From assembly GCF_900090045.1 (NCBI RefSeq), contig NC_041787.1, forward strand, positions 1,818,001-1,882,000: a stretch of 64,000 bases of DNA. Direction: 5' to 3'. The stretch comes from Plasmodium malariae. Lineage: Eukaryota; Apicomplexa; Aconoidasida; Haemosporida; Plasmodiidae. Below the pieces are notes generated by a model. It had not been told where the DNA came from and did not search any database. It saw only the letters and a program-made list of their open reading frames with translations. The position numbers and the translations under genes are program-made. Shown one piece after another: positions 46,470-56,945 of this stretch. Position 1 is the first letter of the stretch. Each line of letters begins with the position of its first letter.

Positions 46470-49400
46470 TTAATTTCTCCCTCTGGCGTAATTTTTATAG
46501 AAATTTAAAAGCTCGTCGCTGGTCTGAGGTTTAATCTTTTTCAAAACCTTCACAAAATGCCCTTTTCTTAAACCGACAATATTATTACTATTATGATTAT
46601 TATTTTTGATTGAAAAAAAATCTTCTTTCATGTGCTTTTCATTTTTATATTTTTTCAAGGTTTCTCTTAGTGCGCATATAGATGCCTCTCTACATATATT
46701 TACAATTTCCGCTCCACTATATTTCTTTGTTTTTTTAGCCAGAAAATGGCACAGTTGCAAGAAATTACTATCGTTCGCACATACATTATTTATTTTACCT
46801 GTTCTTTTTGCATTATTATTTCGGCTCCTTTCTTTTTTGTTCTGCTCATCTCGTGCATTTTGGTTTACTACCCCTTCCGAATTATACCCCAAACGGTAAG
46901 AGTATTTTCTTTCTTGACGTTTGAGCTGACTCATACTGTCCTCAAATTCTTTGTAGATTAGCTTTTCTTCAGCTTCTTCCTGTCTAGTAGGAATAAGATT
47001 GTAAGTATTAGTATTACATTCAAAATAATGTTTTTCATTGCTCATATTGTAATTGCTATTTCTTATTTTTTCCAAATTTTTTGACACACCGTGAGAGTTT
47101 AGTTGACCCCTGTTAATGTTTTCTGCTTGTTTTATAGCCTTCTGATTGGTAACAGTAGAGGCATGTATTTTTTCTTCAATTTTGTCGTTTTTTTCTTTTG
47201 CTTCTTCTGTTTCCTCTACTTCCTCTGCCGCTAACGTTACGCCCTCCTGACCCTGACCGATGATATTGTTAATTTTGTAAAATTTTAGAGTCTTTTTTAA
47301 GATGGACAACCTGGAGGTGTAATTAGGCAAAGGCACGTAAATAATTCTGTCGAATCTTCCTGGCCTTAACAGTGCAGGATCAATAAAATCGGGCCTATTG
47401 GTAGCTGCTAAAATGATGACATCGACTCGATTGGATATACCATCAATTTCGTTTAATAACTGACAAAGAACTCTATTAGAAACAAAATTCTGATTTACAT
47501 TTCTACTTACTGCAATGGAATCAATTTCATCAAAAAAAATTACACAAGGATTATTTTCCCTAGCTTTTTTAAATATATTTCTAATTGCTTTTTCAGATTC
47601 TCCTACATATTTAGAAAATATTTCTGGACCTTTAACACTTATAAAATTCATATTTATTTCACTAGCTACTGCTTTAGCAAATAGAGTTTTTGAACATCCA
47701 GGGGGTCCATATAATAATATGCCCTTAGGACTTTGTATATTATATTTTTCATATATATTTTTATATTTTTTTGGGTATATTAAGCACTCTTTAATACATC
47801 TCTTCACAAATTTATAACCTCCAATATCTTTTATTCTAGTTTTGGGAATATCCACATATAATTCCTTCATCCCTGAAGGTTTTACATACTTTAAACCTTT
47901 CACTAAATGTCTATATTTTAATAAAAAGCTCGGTTCTTTAGTCCATTTAGTAGATTTGGGCTTAAGGGGTGTTTCATAATTTATCTTGTCACAGATTCCT
48001 TCTTTCTTTGCAAATCCCCCATTAGGAGGTTCTTTTGATTCCACCTTTGCAGTTTCACCCATACCTTTTTGGTCCATCTTTGGGGCTTCATCTCGACCCC
48101 TTTCACCCACTTTTGTACCCTTAGATCCACTTTCCCTTTTTTCCATTATGCTTTCCTCTTTATCGGTGTTGCGCATTGGCTGAGTGTCCTGTGCCCTAAC
48201 TGGAGACCACTTTACACACTTACTGAATATTTTACGAGAAATAACTTTGTTTTGCTTCAAATTTATGTACATGGAAATATTTATCAAGGCATTAATATCT
48301 GAGCAGGTGAAAGACTGACACATATCTGCTAAAAGTTTAATTTTTTTTGCACTAATATCATGATTAATTTTAGCTAACCTTTTTTTAAAAATGGATATTC
48401 TATCTTTTAAATTGGGTATATTTATTTCCATGTCTTTATCAAATCTTCCACTTCTTCTTAAGGCTAAATCGATTTTATTAATATAATTCGTTGCTCCTAT
48501 TAAAATAGTATATGCGTATTTTTTAATACCATCTATATTGTTAAGTAGTGTAGATGTATATAAATTAATATTTGTTTCTTCTCTTTTTTCACATAAAATT
48601 TCTATTTCATCAATAAAAATAATAGAGCATTTTTTTTCTTCCATATATCTTTTATAACACCTTAAAAATAATTCATTAATTTTTATTCCGCTATTATTAG
48701 TATCAATTAAATCAGTGCTTTTCAATATTTCCATTTCTGGCAATATTATATCATCATTAAAAGTCATATCTAGCATTTTTTTTTTCTCATTTTCATATTT
48801 TTGTACATCCTTCTGGTTCGGTATACCATGTTTTAAATTTCCCATATAATCCATTTTCTTTTTTAATTTTGCACCATTCAGTTTATTTCTTAGTAATGAT
48901 AATTCTTCTTTAATTGCTAATGCAATAAATGTCTTTCCACATCCTGGGGGTCCATGTAATAATATTCCTCTGTTAAAATCGATGTTATATTCGTCATAAA
49001 TATTTTTATATATTAAAGGCAATAGTATGTAATAATATATATCCTCTTTAATTTTGCTATATCCTCCTATTTTGTTTAACCCCATCTTCTTTTTTAGGCA
49101 ATTCGTCTCCCTTTTGCTCTTCTTCATATTTTTACACTCGTTGGAATGCGCTCCGTTGTTACTATACCTAGATGACCGTCCATCGGGTTGCAAGTCGAGC
49201 TTCCCATTGACATTCTCACTACCTTCGTTCGTATTTTTATTGTTCCCTTTTTTGACACCAGATTTACTAGCATCATTCCTATTTATTTCGGCAATGCTCA
49301 GTGTGTTACTTTCCACACCTCCTTCCTCATATGGTAGTATAACAATTTTTGTATTTTCACTTACGAAGGGTACATAAAAATTATGATCTAACGAAATTTT

Positions 49401-50048
49401 GTTTAGGGAATTTTTTTTTTTTTTTTTTTTTTCATTATGAACCGTCAGTTGTTCAACGGATAAGTATGTATGTACCCCTAATATCGATATTTTAAGAAAA
49501 TTATGTGTAAATAAGCAAGTATTTAATAAAGAGAGATTTATATATTTTTCCATATTTTTATTTTTTATATTCATCCAAAAGGTTTGTAACATGGTAGAAT
49601 TTTCAGAATAATAAAATTCTTTTAAATATTCATATGACTCATTAAACATTTCCCTTACGTTTAATTTAATTTCTTTAATAGGTGTATATAACCCTACTTT
49701 TTTTATATCTACATTAAGATTAACAGGTTTTCCATTTTTATTACTCCCTTTTTTAATTATATTAGGATGATCATAATATAAACTTTTTAACACATATCTA
49801 TTCGTATATATACCATTATGTTCCAGTTTCCTCTTCATGTGTAGGTCGCCATAATTTTTAAAACAACAACAAACATATGAAGATTTTTCTTCATTCTGTT
49901 CGTTCCTACTATAGCATATTATTACAGCATTATCATCTTTGTTTAATTTACATACCTTTAGTAAATCATTAGAACAGTATACGTTAAAATTGCTAGCTAT
50001 ATTTACCTCTTCTTCTTCCTCATCGTATAGGTAAAAATTTATATGCAT
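46470..50048 (-). CDS. AAA+ ATPase with two AAA domains, Afg2/Drg1/SPATA5-like, 1192 aa
   Basis: Cdc48-type tandem AAA ATPase in a single exon. The first domain has Walker A GILLHGPPGCGKT (about residues 360-372) and Walker B IIFIDEIE (about 475), then TNYINKIDLALRRSGRFD. The second has Walker A GILLYGPPGCSKT (about 780), pore-loop KGPEIFSKYVGESEKA, Walker B CVIFFDEIDS (about 834) and the sensor/arginine-finger region ATNRPDFIDPALLRPGRFDR. The GPPGCSKT form of the second Walker A is, to my knowledge, typical of the Afg2/SPATA5 branch, which releases assembly factors from pre-60S ribosomes in the cytoplasm. Cdc48 itself and NVL read GPPGCGKT there. The N-terminal 330 residues are divergent, and Asn/Lys/Glu-rich insertions sit between the domains and after the second. 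It diverges from deoxyhypusine synthase. Confidence 0.88.
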   Translation of the reverse strand: MHINFYLYDEEEEEVNIASNFNVYCSNDLLKVCKLNKDDNAVIICYSRNEQNEEKSSYVCCCFKNYGDLHMKRKLEHNGIYTNRYVLKSLYYDHPNIIKKGSNKNGKPVNLNVDIKKVGLYTPIKEIKLNVREMFNESYEYLKEFYYSENSTMLQTFWMNIKNKNMEKYINLSLLNTCLFTHNFLKISILGVHTYLSVEQLTVHNEKKKKKKNSLNKISLDHNFYVPFVSENTKIVILPYEEGGVESNTLSIAEINRNDASKSGVKKGNNKNTNEGSENVNGKLDLQPDGRSSRYSNNGAHSNECKNMKKSKRETNCLKKKMGLNKIGGYSKIKEDIYYYILLPLIYKNIYDEYNIDFNRGILLHGPPGCGKTFIALAIKEELSLLRNKLNGAKLKKKMDYMGNLKHGIPNQKDVQKYENEKKKMLDMTFNDDIILPEMEILKSTDLIDTNNSGIKINELFLRCYKRYMEEKKCSIIFIDEIEILCEKREETNINLYTSTLLNNIDGIKKYAYTILIGATNYINKIDLALRRSGRFDKDMEINIPNLKDRISIFKKRLAKINHDISAKKIKLLADMCQSFTCSDINALINISMYINLKQNKVISRKIFSKCVKWSPVRAQDTQPMRNTDKEESIMEKRESGSKGTKVGERGRDEAPKMDQKGMGETAKVESKEPPNGGFAKKEGICDKINYETPLKPKSTKWTKEPSFLLKYRHLVKGLKYVKPSGMKELYVDIPKTRIKDIGGYKFVKRCIKECLIYPKKYKNIYEKYNIQSPKGILLYGPPGCSKTLFAKAVASEINMNFISVKGPEIFSKYVGESEKAIRNIFKKARENNPCVIFFDEIDSIAVSRNVNQNFVSNRVLCQLLNEIDGISNRVDVIILAATNRPDFIDPALLRPGRFDRIIYVPLPNYTSRLSILKKTLKFYKINNIIGQGQEGVTLAAEEVEETEEAKEKNDKIEEKIHASTVTNQKAIKQAENINRGQLNSHGVSKNLEKIRNSNYNMSNEKHYFECNTNTYNLIPTRQEEAEEKLIYKEFEDSMSQLKRQERKYSYRLGYNSEGVVNQNARDEQNKKERSRNNNAKRTGKINNVCANDSNFLQLCHFLAKKTKKYSGAEIVNICREASICALRETLKKYKNEKHMKEDFFSIKNNNHNSNNIVGLRKGHFVKVLKKIKPQTSDELLNFYKNYARGRN

Positions 50049-51726
50049 TGTAATTGCCCATAGGATAGTATACCATATTTTTGTGTTGCTCTTAGCCGGG
50101 TTCTCCTTGCCTTTTCGTTGTTCCTCCAGCAGTAAGAGCAGTCATGTAGAGGGGCAAAAGAGAAATCGTGAGTTCGGCGACAAAAATAAGCGGCCTCTTC
50201 CTGTGAAATCTGCATATATATATACTCTTATATACATATACATATACATATATATATACATATATATATATATATACATATACATATACATATATATATA
50301 TATGTACATATGCCCATATATGCGCACACAATTTTTCAATTATCTGGTCATGACTTTGTTCAGCATATTTAAAGAATTACAAATATATACGAGAATTAAT
50401 TAATTTATTTATTTTTGTTGACTCGTAACTCCAGTTATCTTTTTATAAGCGCGCAGTATTCATACACATACACATTCCTATGCGCATTACATGCTATATG
50501 TGTATAAATGCCCGTAGTACATTAAAATACACCAGTAAACACTACAATAACTGTAAATACTAGGATAACTAAGAAAACCTCAAAACAAATGTGGAAAAAA
50601 AATAAAGAAAGATAAGTAAATTTATATATATATATATATATATGTACGTATATATATATAAAGCAAATAAAATTTTAAATGTACCAATTAAAAATAATGC
50701 CAATTTGAAAGGAAAACGGAATATTCTCGTGTTCTTAAAACAATTTGCTTATGATACTAGTTTGAGGGGCTCCGCACGAGCTTACATAAGAACATGTATT
50801 GTACATACGTATATTATGTATACTTATATGCACGTATGTAAATTTACATACATGTTGCTTAGTTACGTACAATCTCATGGCACAAAATAAAATGAACGCG
50901 ATTTACAAATACAATTTATCTATATATAAAATGTATAATAAATCGAATGTACACAAAAAACAGGCAAAAGTAGGAAAAAAATAAAATTATTTTGTAAATT
51001 TAAATTATTGTTTTGTAATATTTAAGAATAATGTTCTGCACTATCAAAAATAGTGCAAAACATTATAAATATATTATACGTAAATCCCCCTCGACCGCTT
51101 TACCATTTTAATTCCATGAATTTACTGAAAAAATATGTGCCATAGCTATGCACTACTGACAAGGATAAGAAGAAAAAATTTCTACGGTAATTTTATGAAC
51201 AGTTCAGAAAGTGTTGACAAATGGGACTTAACATACTTGTAGAGTAAAATACAGACATATATTATATTAAAACTTGTATACTTATTTATATTAATACTTG
51301 TATATTTATTTATATTAATACATGTATATTTATTTATATGAATACGGGTATATTTATTTATATGAATACGGGTATATTTATTTATATGAATACGGGTATA
51401 TTTATTTATATGAATACGGGTATATTATTATGAATACGGTATATTATTATATGAATACGGGTATATTTATTTATATGAATACGGGTATATTTATTTATAT
51501 TAATACGGGTATATTTATTTATATTAATACGGGTATATTTATTTATATTAATACGGGTATATTTATTTATATTAATACGGGTATATTTATTTATATTAAT
51601 ACTTGTATATTTATTTATATTAATACTTGTATATATATATATATATATGTACATGTTTATGCGCGCGTAGGCACAGAGCCACGACACGTAGCCGTTCGTG
51701 CATCCACACCCGCTACTGCAGCACGG
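50049..51726. other. Divergent intergenic region between the AAA ATPase and deoxyhypusine synthase
   Basis: I see no separate gene. It holds a TACATATACATA array (50220-50310), a TA run (50620-50660) and the 24-bp array at 51250-51640. Both promoters should lie here. Confidence 0.6.
51250..51640 (+). repeat. 24-bp array TATATTTATTTATATKAATACG-GG
   Basis: About 15 copies with G/T variation (ATGAATACGGG, ATTAATACGGG, ATTAATACTTG); two central copies are shortened. The period is a multiple of three and the unit has no stop in the reading frame of the following gene, so the open frame of deoxyhypusine synthase extends artificially upstream into the array (from 51322). Confidence 0.9.
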
Positions 51727-53061
51727 ATGGAGGAAGGTTCCTTTAAAGAATTGAACAAAATAAAGAGCGAAAGTGATAGCGGGGAATACAGCGATGATCA
51801 AACTAACATAGACGATGCTAAATGTTCTGTGTTTATAAAATCTACAATGATCCCCGAAAACACAGATACAGTCAGAGGTATAAATTTCGATGAAGAGGTT
51901 AATATGCACGAATTTATTAATCAGTACAAGTATATGGGTTTTCAAGCTACTAACTTGGGTATAGGTATTGATGAAATAAATAAAATGCTATATTTTAAAT
52001 ATACGAATAGGGAGGAAAATACAAGTAGTGAGAATATATATACATATAATAATAAAAAAGAATGTATGATTTGGTTGTCCTTTACATCTAATATGATTTC
52101 AAGTGGTTTACGTGAAATTTTTGTGTACCTAGCGAAAAATAATTTCATAGATGTTGTTGTTACAACTGCTGGAGGTATAGAAGAAGATATAATAAAATGT
52201 TTTTCCAAAACTTATATAGGGGACTTTAATTTAAATGGAAAGAAATTAAGAAAAAAAGGATGGAACAGAATAGGAAATTTAATTGTACCAAATGAAAATT
52301 ATTGCAATTTTGAAGATTGGTTACAGCCTTTATTAAATAAAATGTTACATGAACAAAATGCAAAAAATGAAGAAATTTTTTTAAAAAAATTTGAAAAAAG
52401 AAAAAAAAAGGAAAAAGAGGATAGTAATAACGGATTTGTGTCTACTACAACATACAACACCAATGGATGGAAACCGGATAATGAAGAGGAAGAAGAGGAC
52501 GAAGGGGAGAGTGATATGTTTTATTTAAGCCCATCTGAATTCATACGTATATTAGGTAAAGAAATAAATGATGAAAGCTCTCTAATATATTGGTGCTATA
52601 AAAATAAAATTCCAGTATTTTGCCCTGGTTTAACAGATGGTTCTTTAGGGGATAATTTATTTTTTCATAATTATGGGAAAAAAATAAAAAATAATTTAAT
52701 TTTAGATATAGTAAAAGATATAAAAAAAATTAATTCTCTTGCATTAAACTGTAAGAAATCAGGAATTATAATTCTTGGTGGAGGATTACCAAAACATCAT
52801 GTATGTAACGCAAATTTGATGAGAAATGGAGCTGATTTTGCTGTTTATGTTAATACAGCTAATGAGTATGATGGTAGTGATAGTGGAGCTAATACAACGG
52901 AAGCTTTATCATGGGGGAAAATTAAGTCAGCACAAGCAAGTAATCATATTAAGATTTTTGGAGACGCAACTATTCTATTCCCCCTAATGGTTCTAAATAC
53001 ATTTTACATGTACGATCAGACAAGAAAGCAGAAAGGGGAAAAAAGGGTGAAATGTGCATGA
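51727..53061 (+). CDS. DHS: Deoxyhypusine synthase, 444 aa
   Basis: NAD-dependent transfer of the aminobutyl group of spermidine to one lysine of eIF5A, the first step of hypusine synthesis, in the cytosol. I start at ATG 51727 (MEEGSFKELNKIKSES); the in-frame codons upstream are a 24-bp tandem repeat followed by a TA run and look like untranslated sequence. Family landmarks are MGFQATNLGIGIDEINKML, then WLSFTSNMISSGLRE, then VDVVVTTAGGIEEDIIKC, then NKIPVFCPGLTDGSLGDNLF, then GGGLPKHHVCNANLMRNGAD, then the active-site block NTTEALSWGKIK with the catalytic lysine at about residue 398. A charged Lys/Glu insertion of about 60 residues (around 216-265, EEEEEDEGESD) makes it longer than the roughly 370-residue human enzyme. 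Single exon. Confidence 0.95.
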   Translation: MEEGSFKELNKIKSESDSGEYSDDQTNIDDAKCSVFIKSTMIPENTDTVRGINFDEEVNMHEFINQYKYMGFQATNLGIGIDEINKMLYFKYTNREENTSSENIYTYNNKKECMIWLSFTSNMISSGLREIFVYLAKNNFIDVVVTTAGGIEEDIIKCFSKTYIGDFNLNGKKLRKKGWNRIGNLIVPNENYCNFEDWLQPLLNKMLHEQNAKNEEIFLKKFEKRKKKEKEDSNNGFVSTTTYNTNGWKPDNEEEEEDEGESDMFYLSPSEFIRILGKEINDESSLIYWCYKNKIPVFCPGLTDGSLGDNLFFHNYGKKIKNNLILDIVKDIKKINSLALNCKKSGIIILGGGLPKHHVCNANLMRNGADFAVYVNTANEYDGSDSGANTTEALSWGKIKSAQASNHIKIFGDATILFPLMVLNTFYMYDQTRKQKGEKRVKCA

Positions 53062-54247
53062 GACATCCTGAACGTTCAAAAATGTATAGGACAAAGGGGC
53101 TGAAGAAAATAATAGAAAAAAACAGCTAATAATAGGTGAAGAATGGAAAAGCGGTAAATTGCGGCATTATTCCGCAAATTTCTTTTTTTTTTTTCTTTTT
53201 TTTTTTTTTGAATTATGTGTTTATTTTTAATTTTTTATTATACACCTTTATGAAAAAAGAAAAAAAAAAATTTTGCTTTAACCATTGCTTCTTTTTTATT
53301 TATTATTTATGAAGATATTAACTACTTATTCGTAAAATACTCAGCTTTGTGATTTGTCGTGACCTGGTCCTCGAATTACTGCTTCGTGTATAAATGGAAA
53401 ATTAGAGGTCACTTGAAAATTTTCTTAAAAAAAATATGAACGCGTAAGGCGAAACGCCGCAAGCACAAATGTGCGGATATATAAGTAAATATATTTACAT
53501 ACATAAATATTTATATATATATATATATATATATACATATTACATACACGTATTATACGCCTCAGCACAGTTGTACACTTTTCTTTTTATGAGCAAATGG
53601 CACACGCACACGTGTAAGTGTTTATGCAAAAATACTTCTTTACGAGCAAAAGGAAGGATCGAAATAACAAATTTTTTTCTAATCAATTGGATATTGAAAA
53701 ACAAATTTATTTAGTAAATTACCAAAAATAGATAGTCTTTAAACAAATATGTTTCATAAATAGGAATAATATTTGTTCGCGAATGTCAAAAAAAAAAAAA
53801 AAAAAAAAAAAAAAATGAAACTCAAATGAAAATAGCTGTTCAGTGATATACATAAATGAGAAACACTTAAGGCATAAAAATGGTTGACATAATAACAGTG
53901 TAATAGCATAATGACGGAATTAAATAAACTTGACGTTTTTCAGATCGAAGAGGAAAATTTAAATATATCACTCCATACGTGCATATATATATGTGTATAC
54001 ATTTGCATATGTGTAAACATACTTGCTTACTGCACATAGACGAAACTTTAAAAACTTATGACATGAATATTAAAAAATTTTAAGGCGTTAATTATTTATT
54101 ATGTATTATTTATTGCCTACTTCTGATTTGGTCCTTAATTTTGCCTTAATAAACCGTGTAGAAGTCTACACAATAACACATGCACATAATGGTGCATTTA
54201 CACCCGTAAGCATAATGCTGCATTTATACCCATGATCACCTCTTCCC
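53062..54247. other. Intergenic region between convergent deoxyhypusine synthase and actin II
   Basis: I see no gene. T-tracts (53182-53210), a TA run (53510-53535) and an A-tract (53788-53815) are present. Confidence 0.6.
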
Positions 54248-55067
54248 TTAAAAGCATTTCCTATGAACTATGGTTGGTCCTGATTCTTCATATTCCTCTT
54301 TTGTTATCCACATTTGCTGAAATGTTGAAAGAGAAGACAATATAGAGCCTCCAATCCACACAGAATATTTCCTTTCAGGAGGTGCAATAACCTTTATTCT
54401 CATCGATGACGGTGCTAAATTGGTCATTTCTTTAGTTAATCTTTCACCTATGTTATTATACATAGTTGTACCACCACTTAGTACTATATTATTATATAAT
54501 TCTTTTCTTATATCTATATCACATTTCATTATACTTTGATAAGCTGTGATATGTAAACCTGGGCATTCTCTTCCAATTAATGTAGGATTAAATAATGCTT
54601 CTGGACAACGGAATCTTTCGCTACCTACTGTTATTAAATTTCCATCAGGTAGTTCATAAATCTCTTCAATTTGATCTGAATGTTCTTCGGACCTTTTTAA
54701 TTCTTCTTCATAATCTAATGCAATATAACATAATTTTTCTTTTATATCACGAACTATTTCTCTTTCTGCTGTTGTTGTAAATGTGTGTCCTCTTTCTGTA
54801 AATAATTTCATCATATGATATGTCAAATCTCGTCCAGCCATATCAATCCTATTTATGGCATGGGGTAATACGTACCCCTCATAAATCGGTACTGTATGAC
54901 TAACACCATCACCGCTATCCAGAACAATTCCTAAGGGGAAAAAAAAAAAAAAAAAATTATTTAAAAACTGTTTGCGCAATTAGGGGAACAGGCATAACTG
55001 CCGCTATACGCATATATGCGCATAATAGGATGTGCACATAATAGGATGCGTAAATAATAGCATGTGC

Positions 55068-55109
<42 letters not shown>

Positions 55110-55620
55110 TTGAGCACTTTTGCCCCTTTCACCCTTTCGCTGTTTCCTCGTTTTACGGCTTTATTCCATTACCTGTTGTTCTTCCAGAAGCGTATATGGA
55201 TAAGATAGCTTGTATACTAACATACATGGCTGGAACATCGAACGATTCAAACATAATTTGTGTCATTCTTTCTCTATTTGTTTTGGGGTTTAAAGGAGCT
55301 TCTGTTAATAAAACAGGATGTTCTTCAGGAGATACTCGTAATTCATTATAAAAAGTATGATGCCATATTTTTTCCATATCATCCCAATTGGTTACAATAC
55401 CATGTTCTATTGGATATTTTAGAGTTAGTATCCCTCTTTTATTTTGTGCTTCATCTCCTACATAACATTCCTTTTGTTCCATTCCTACCATAATATTTGG
55501 CATTTTTGGTCGTCCAACAATTGAAGGGAACACACACTTAGGTGCATCATCCCCAGCTAGTCCAGATTTCACCATCCCGCTCCCATTATCTACTACTAAA
55601 GCTACAGCCTCCTCTGTCAT
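54248..55620 (-). CDS. ACT2: Actin II, two exons, 376 aa
   Basis: ATP-binding cytoskeletal protein. Exon 1 is 55620-55173 and exon 2 is 54930-54248; the splice falls in [12 protein letters not shown] with matching phases. The protein is a full-length actin: [37 protein letters not shown], then [20 protein letters not shown], then [18 protein letters not shown], and the canonical end [12 protein letters not shown] call it actin II rather than actin I because Plasmodium actin I, as I recall, has no intron, whereas actin II does, and because of the gene order with deoxyhypusine synthase and Fab1. Actin II is the sexual-stage isoform needed in male gametes and ookinetes (established in rodent malaria). 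The ATG is preceded by TTCTCAG, so an upstream 5' UTR intron is possible. Confidence 0.95.
55074..55107. repeat. TA dinucleotide run in the actin II intron
   Basis: About 17 TA units in the 242-nt intron between 55172 and 54931. Confidence 0.85.
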
Positions 55621-55908
55621 CTGAGAATGAAAAGAAATGCATAAACATGTATATACGCATATATAGTTATACATGAGTATATGGATGTACATAAATACAG
55701 ATATACGTATAATAACACATATACATTTAGCGTATATGGGAGTGCACTAAACTTCACGTGCATAAACATGTTGCACATGCATAGAGTTCCATAGCTCTGT
55801 TCAATGAACAATGGGCGAACATACATTTTTACATATAAACAATTGTGCGTACATATGTATTTATATGTACATTATGCCCTACAGGAACGCTCTACGTTTT
55901 TCTCATTT

Positions 55909-55988
55909 CAGACATACACAAATTACTACACAATGCTGATGAAGTTACTAACAAGCTGGAAAAAAAAAAAAATAAGTACGTTAGTTAA
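55909..55988 (+). CDS. Candidate exon of a small plus-strand gene
   Basis: After a strong TTTTTCTCATTTCAG acceptor, the frame reads IHKLLHNADEVTNKLEKKKN, then KYVS and a stop at 55986-55988. Heptad-like spacing of Ile, Leu, Ala, Val and Leu suggests a coiled-coil end. Alternatively the frame ACA-TAC (TYTNYYTMLMKLLTSW onward, open to 56052) could be used; it is in phase with an ATG exon at 55804 (MNNGRTYIFTYKQLC, then GTACAT). I cannot choose between them. Either would be a very small protein of unknown function lying head-to-head with actin II. Confidence 0.25.
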
Positions 55989-56749
55989 CTATACCTTGCT
56001 TTTTTCCTTTAATTTATTATATAAAGGGATATATTCTTATCTTCTTAGATGATTAACTACTTAACTTCCTTTCTTATGTGCTTAATGAAAAATGCTTGTC
56101 TGTTGATGTATAATGAGGAAAATTTTAAATATATGTCATCCGTACAAATATGAGTACACGTATGTACATACGTACATGGGCACATGTATACGTAGGCACA
56201 TACATAAGTGCATACATGCATATACCTGCAAAACAAATCCGCATTAATATCTTTATCTTTTTTTTTATTTTTTCACACTCAGCGAATTAATTTATTTTAT
56301 TTTCCTTATTGTATTACCCCTATATTTTATTCTCTAATTAGTATTTATATTTTTTCCTCTAACTAAATCAAAATATTACAGTGAAACCCTAAAATACTTT
56401 TCTTTTTTTTCTTCGAAAAATAAAATTTAAAGAACGACGTCGGCTTATTTATATAATGTACATTTAATATACGTATCCGTGTACAAGCGTACGTACATAC
56501 ATGCGCACGTGTAAACTCCTTTACTATTCAACTCATGTAAATTTAAAAAATATCAACACTAATAAATTAAAAATATAACTATTAGGAATAATAGAACTTT
56601 CATTGAACCAAAAAAGAAAAAAAAAAATTAAAAATAATAGTCAGTATAGTATCGAAGCATTTGACCCCAAGTTTTCTCTTAAAATTGCGTTAAAGCTTAT
56701 TATAAGCATTAATAAAAAAAAAAAATTAAATATAACGTAATATAATGCG

Positions 56750-56945
56750 GTGTAACATAATGTGGTATAAGGTAATATAGTGAAGCATAGTGTAACATAT
56801 TATAACACAGTATAACACAGTTTAACACAGTTTAACACAGTATAACACAGTATAACATAGTATAACACAGTTTAACACAGTATAACACAGTATAACATAG
56901 TATAACATAGTATAACACAGTATAACACAGTATAACACAGTATTT
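56750..56945. repeat. 10-bp array TATAACACAG
   Basis: About 18 decamers (TATAACACAG, TTTAACACAG, TATAACATAG), preceded by looser GTAATATAATGCGGTGTAAC-like units. Confidence 0.92.
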
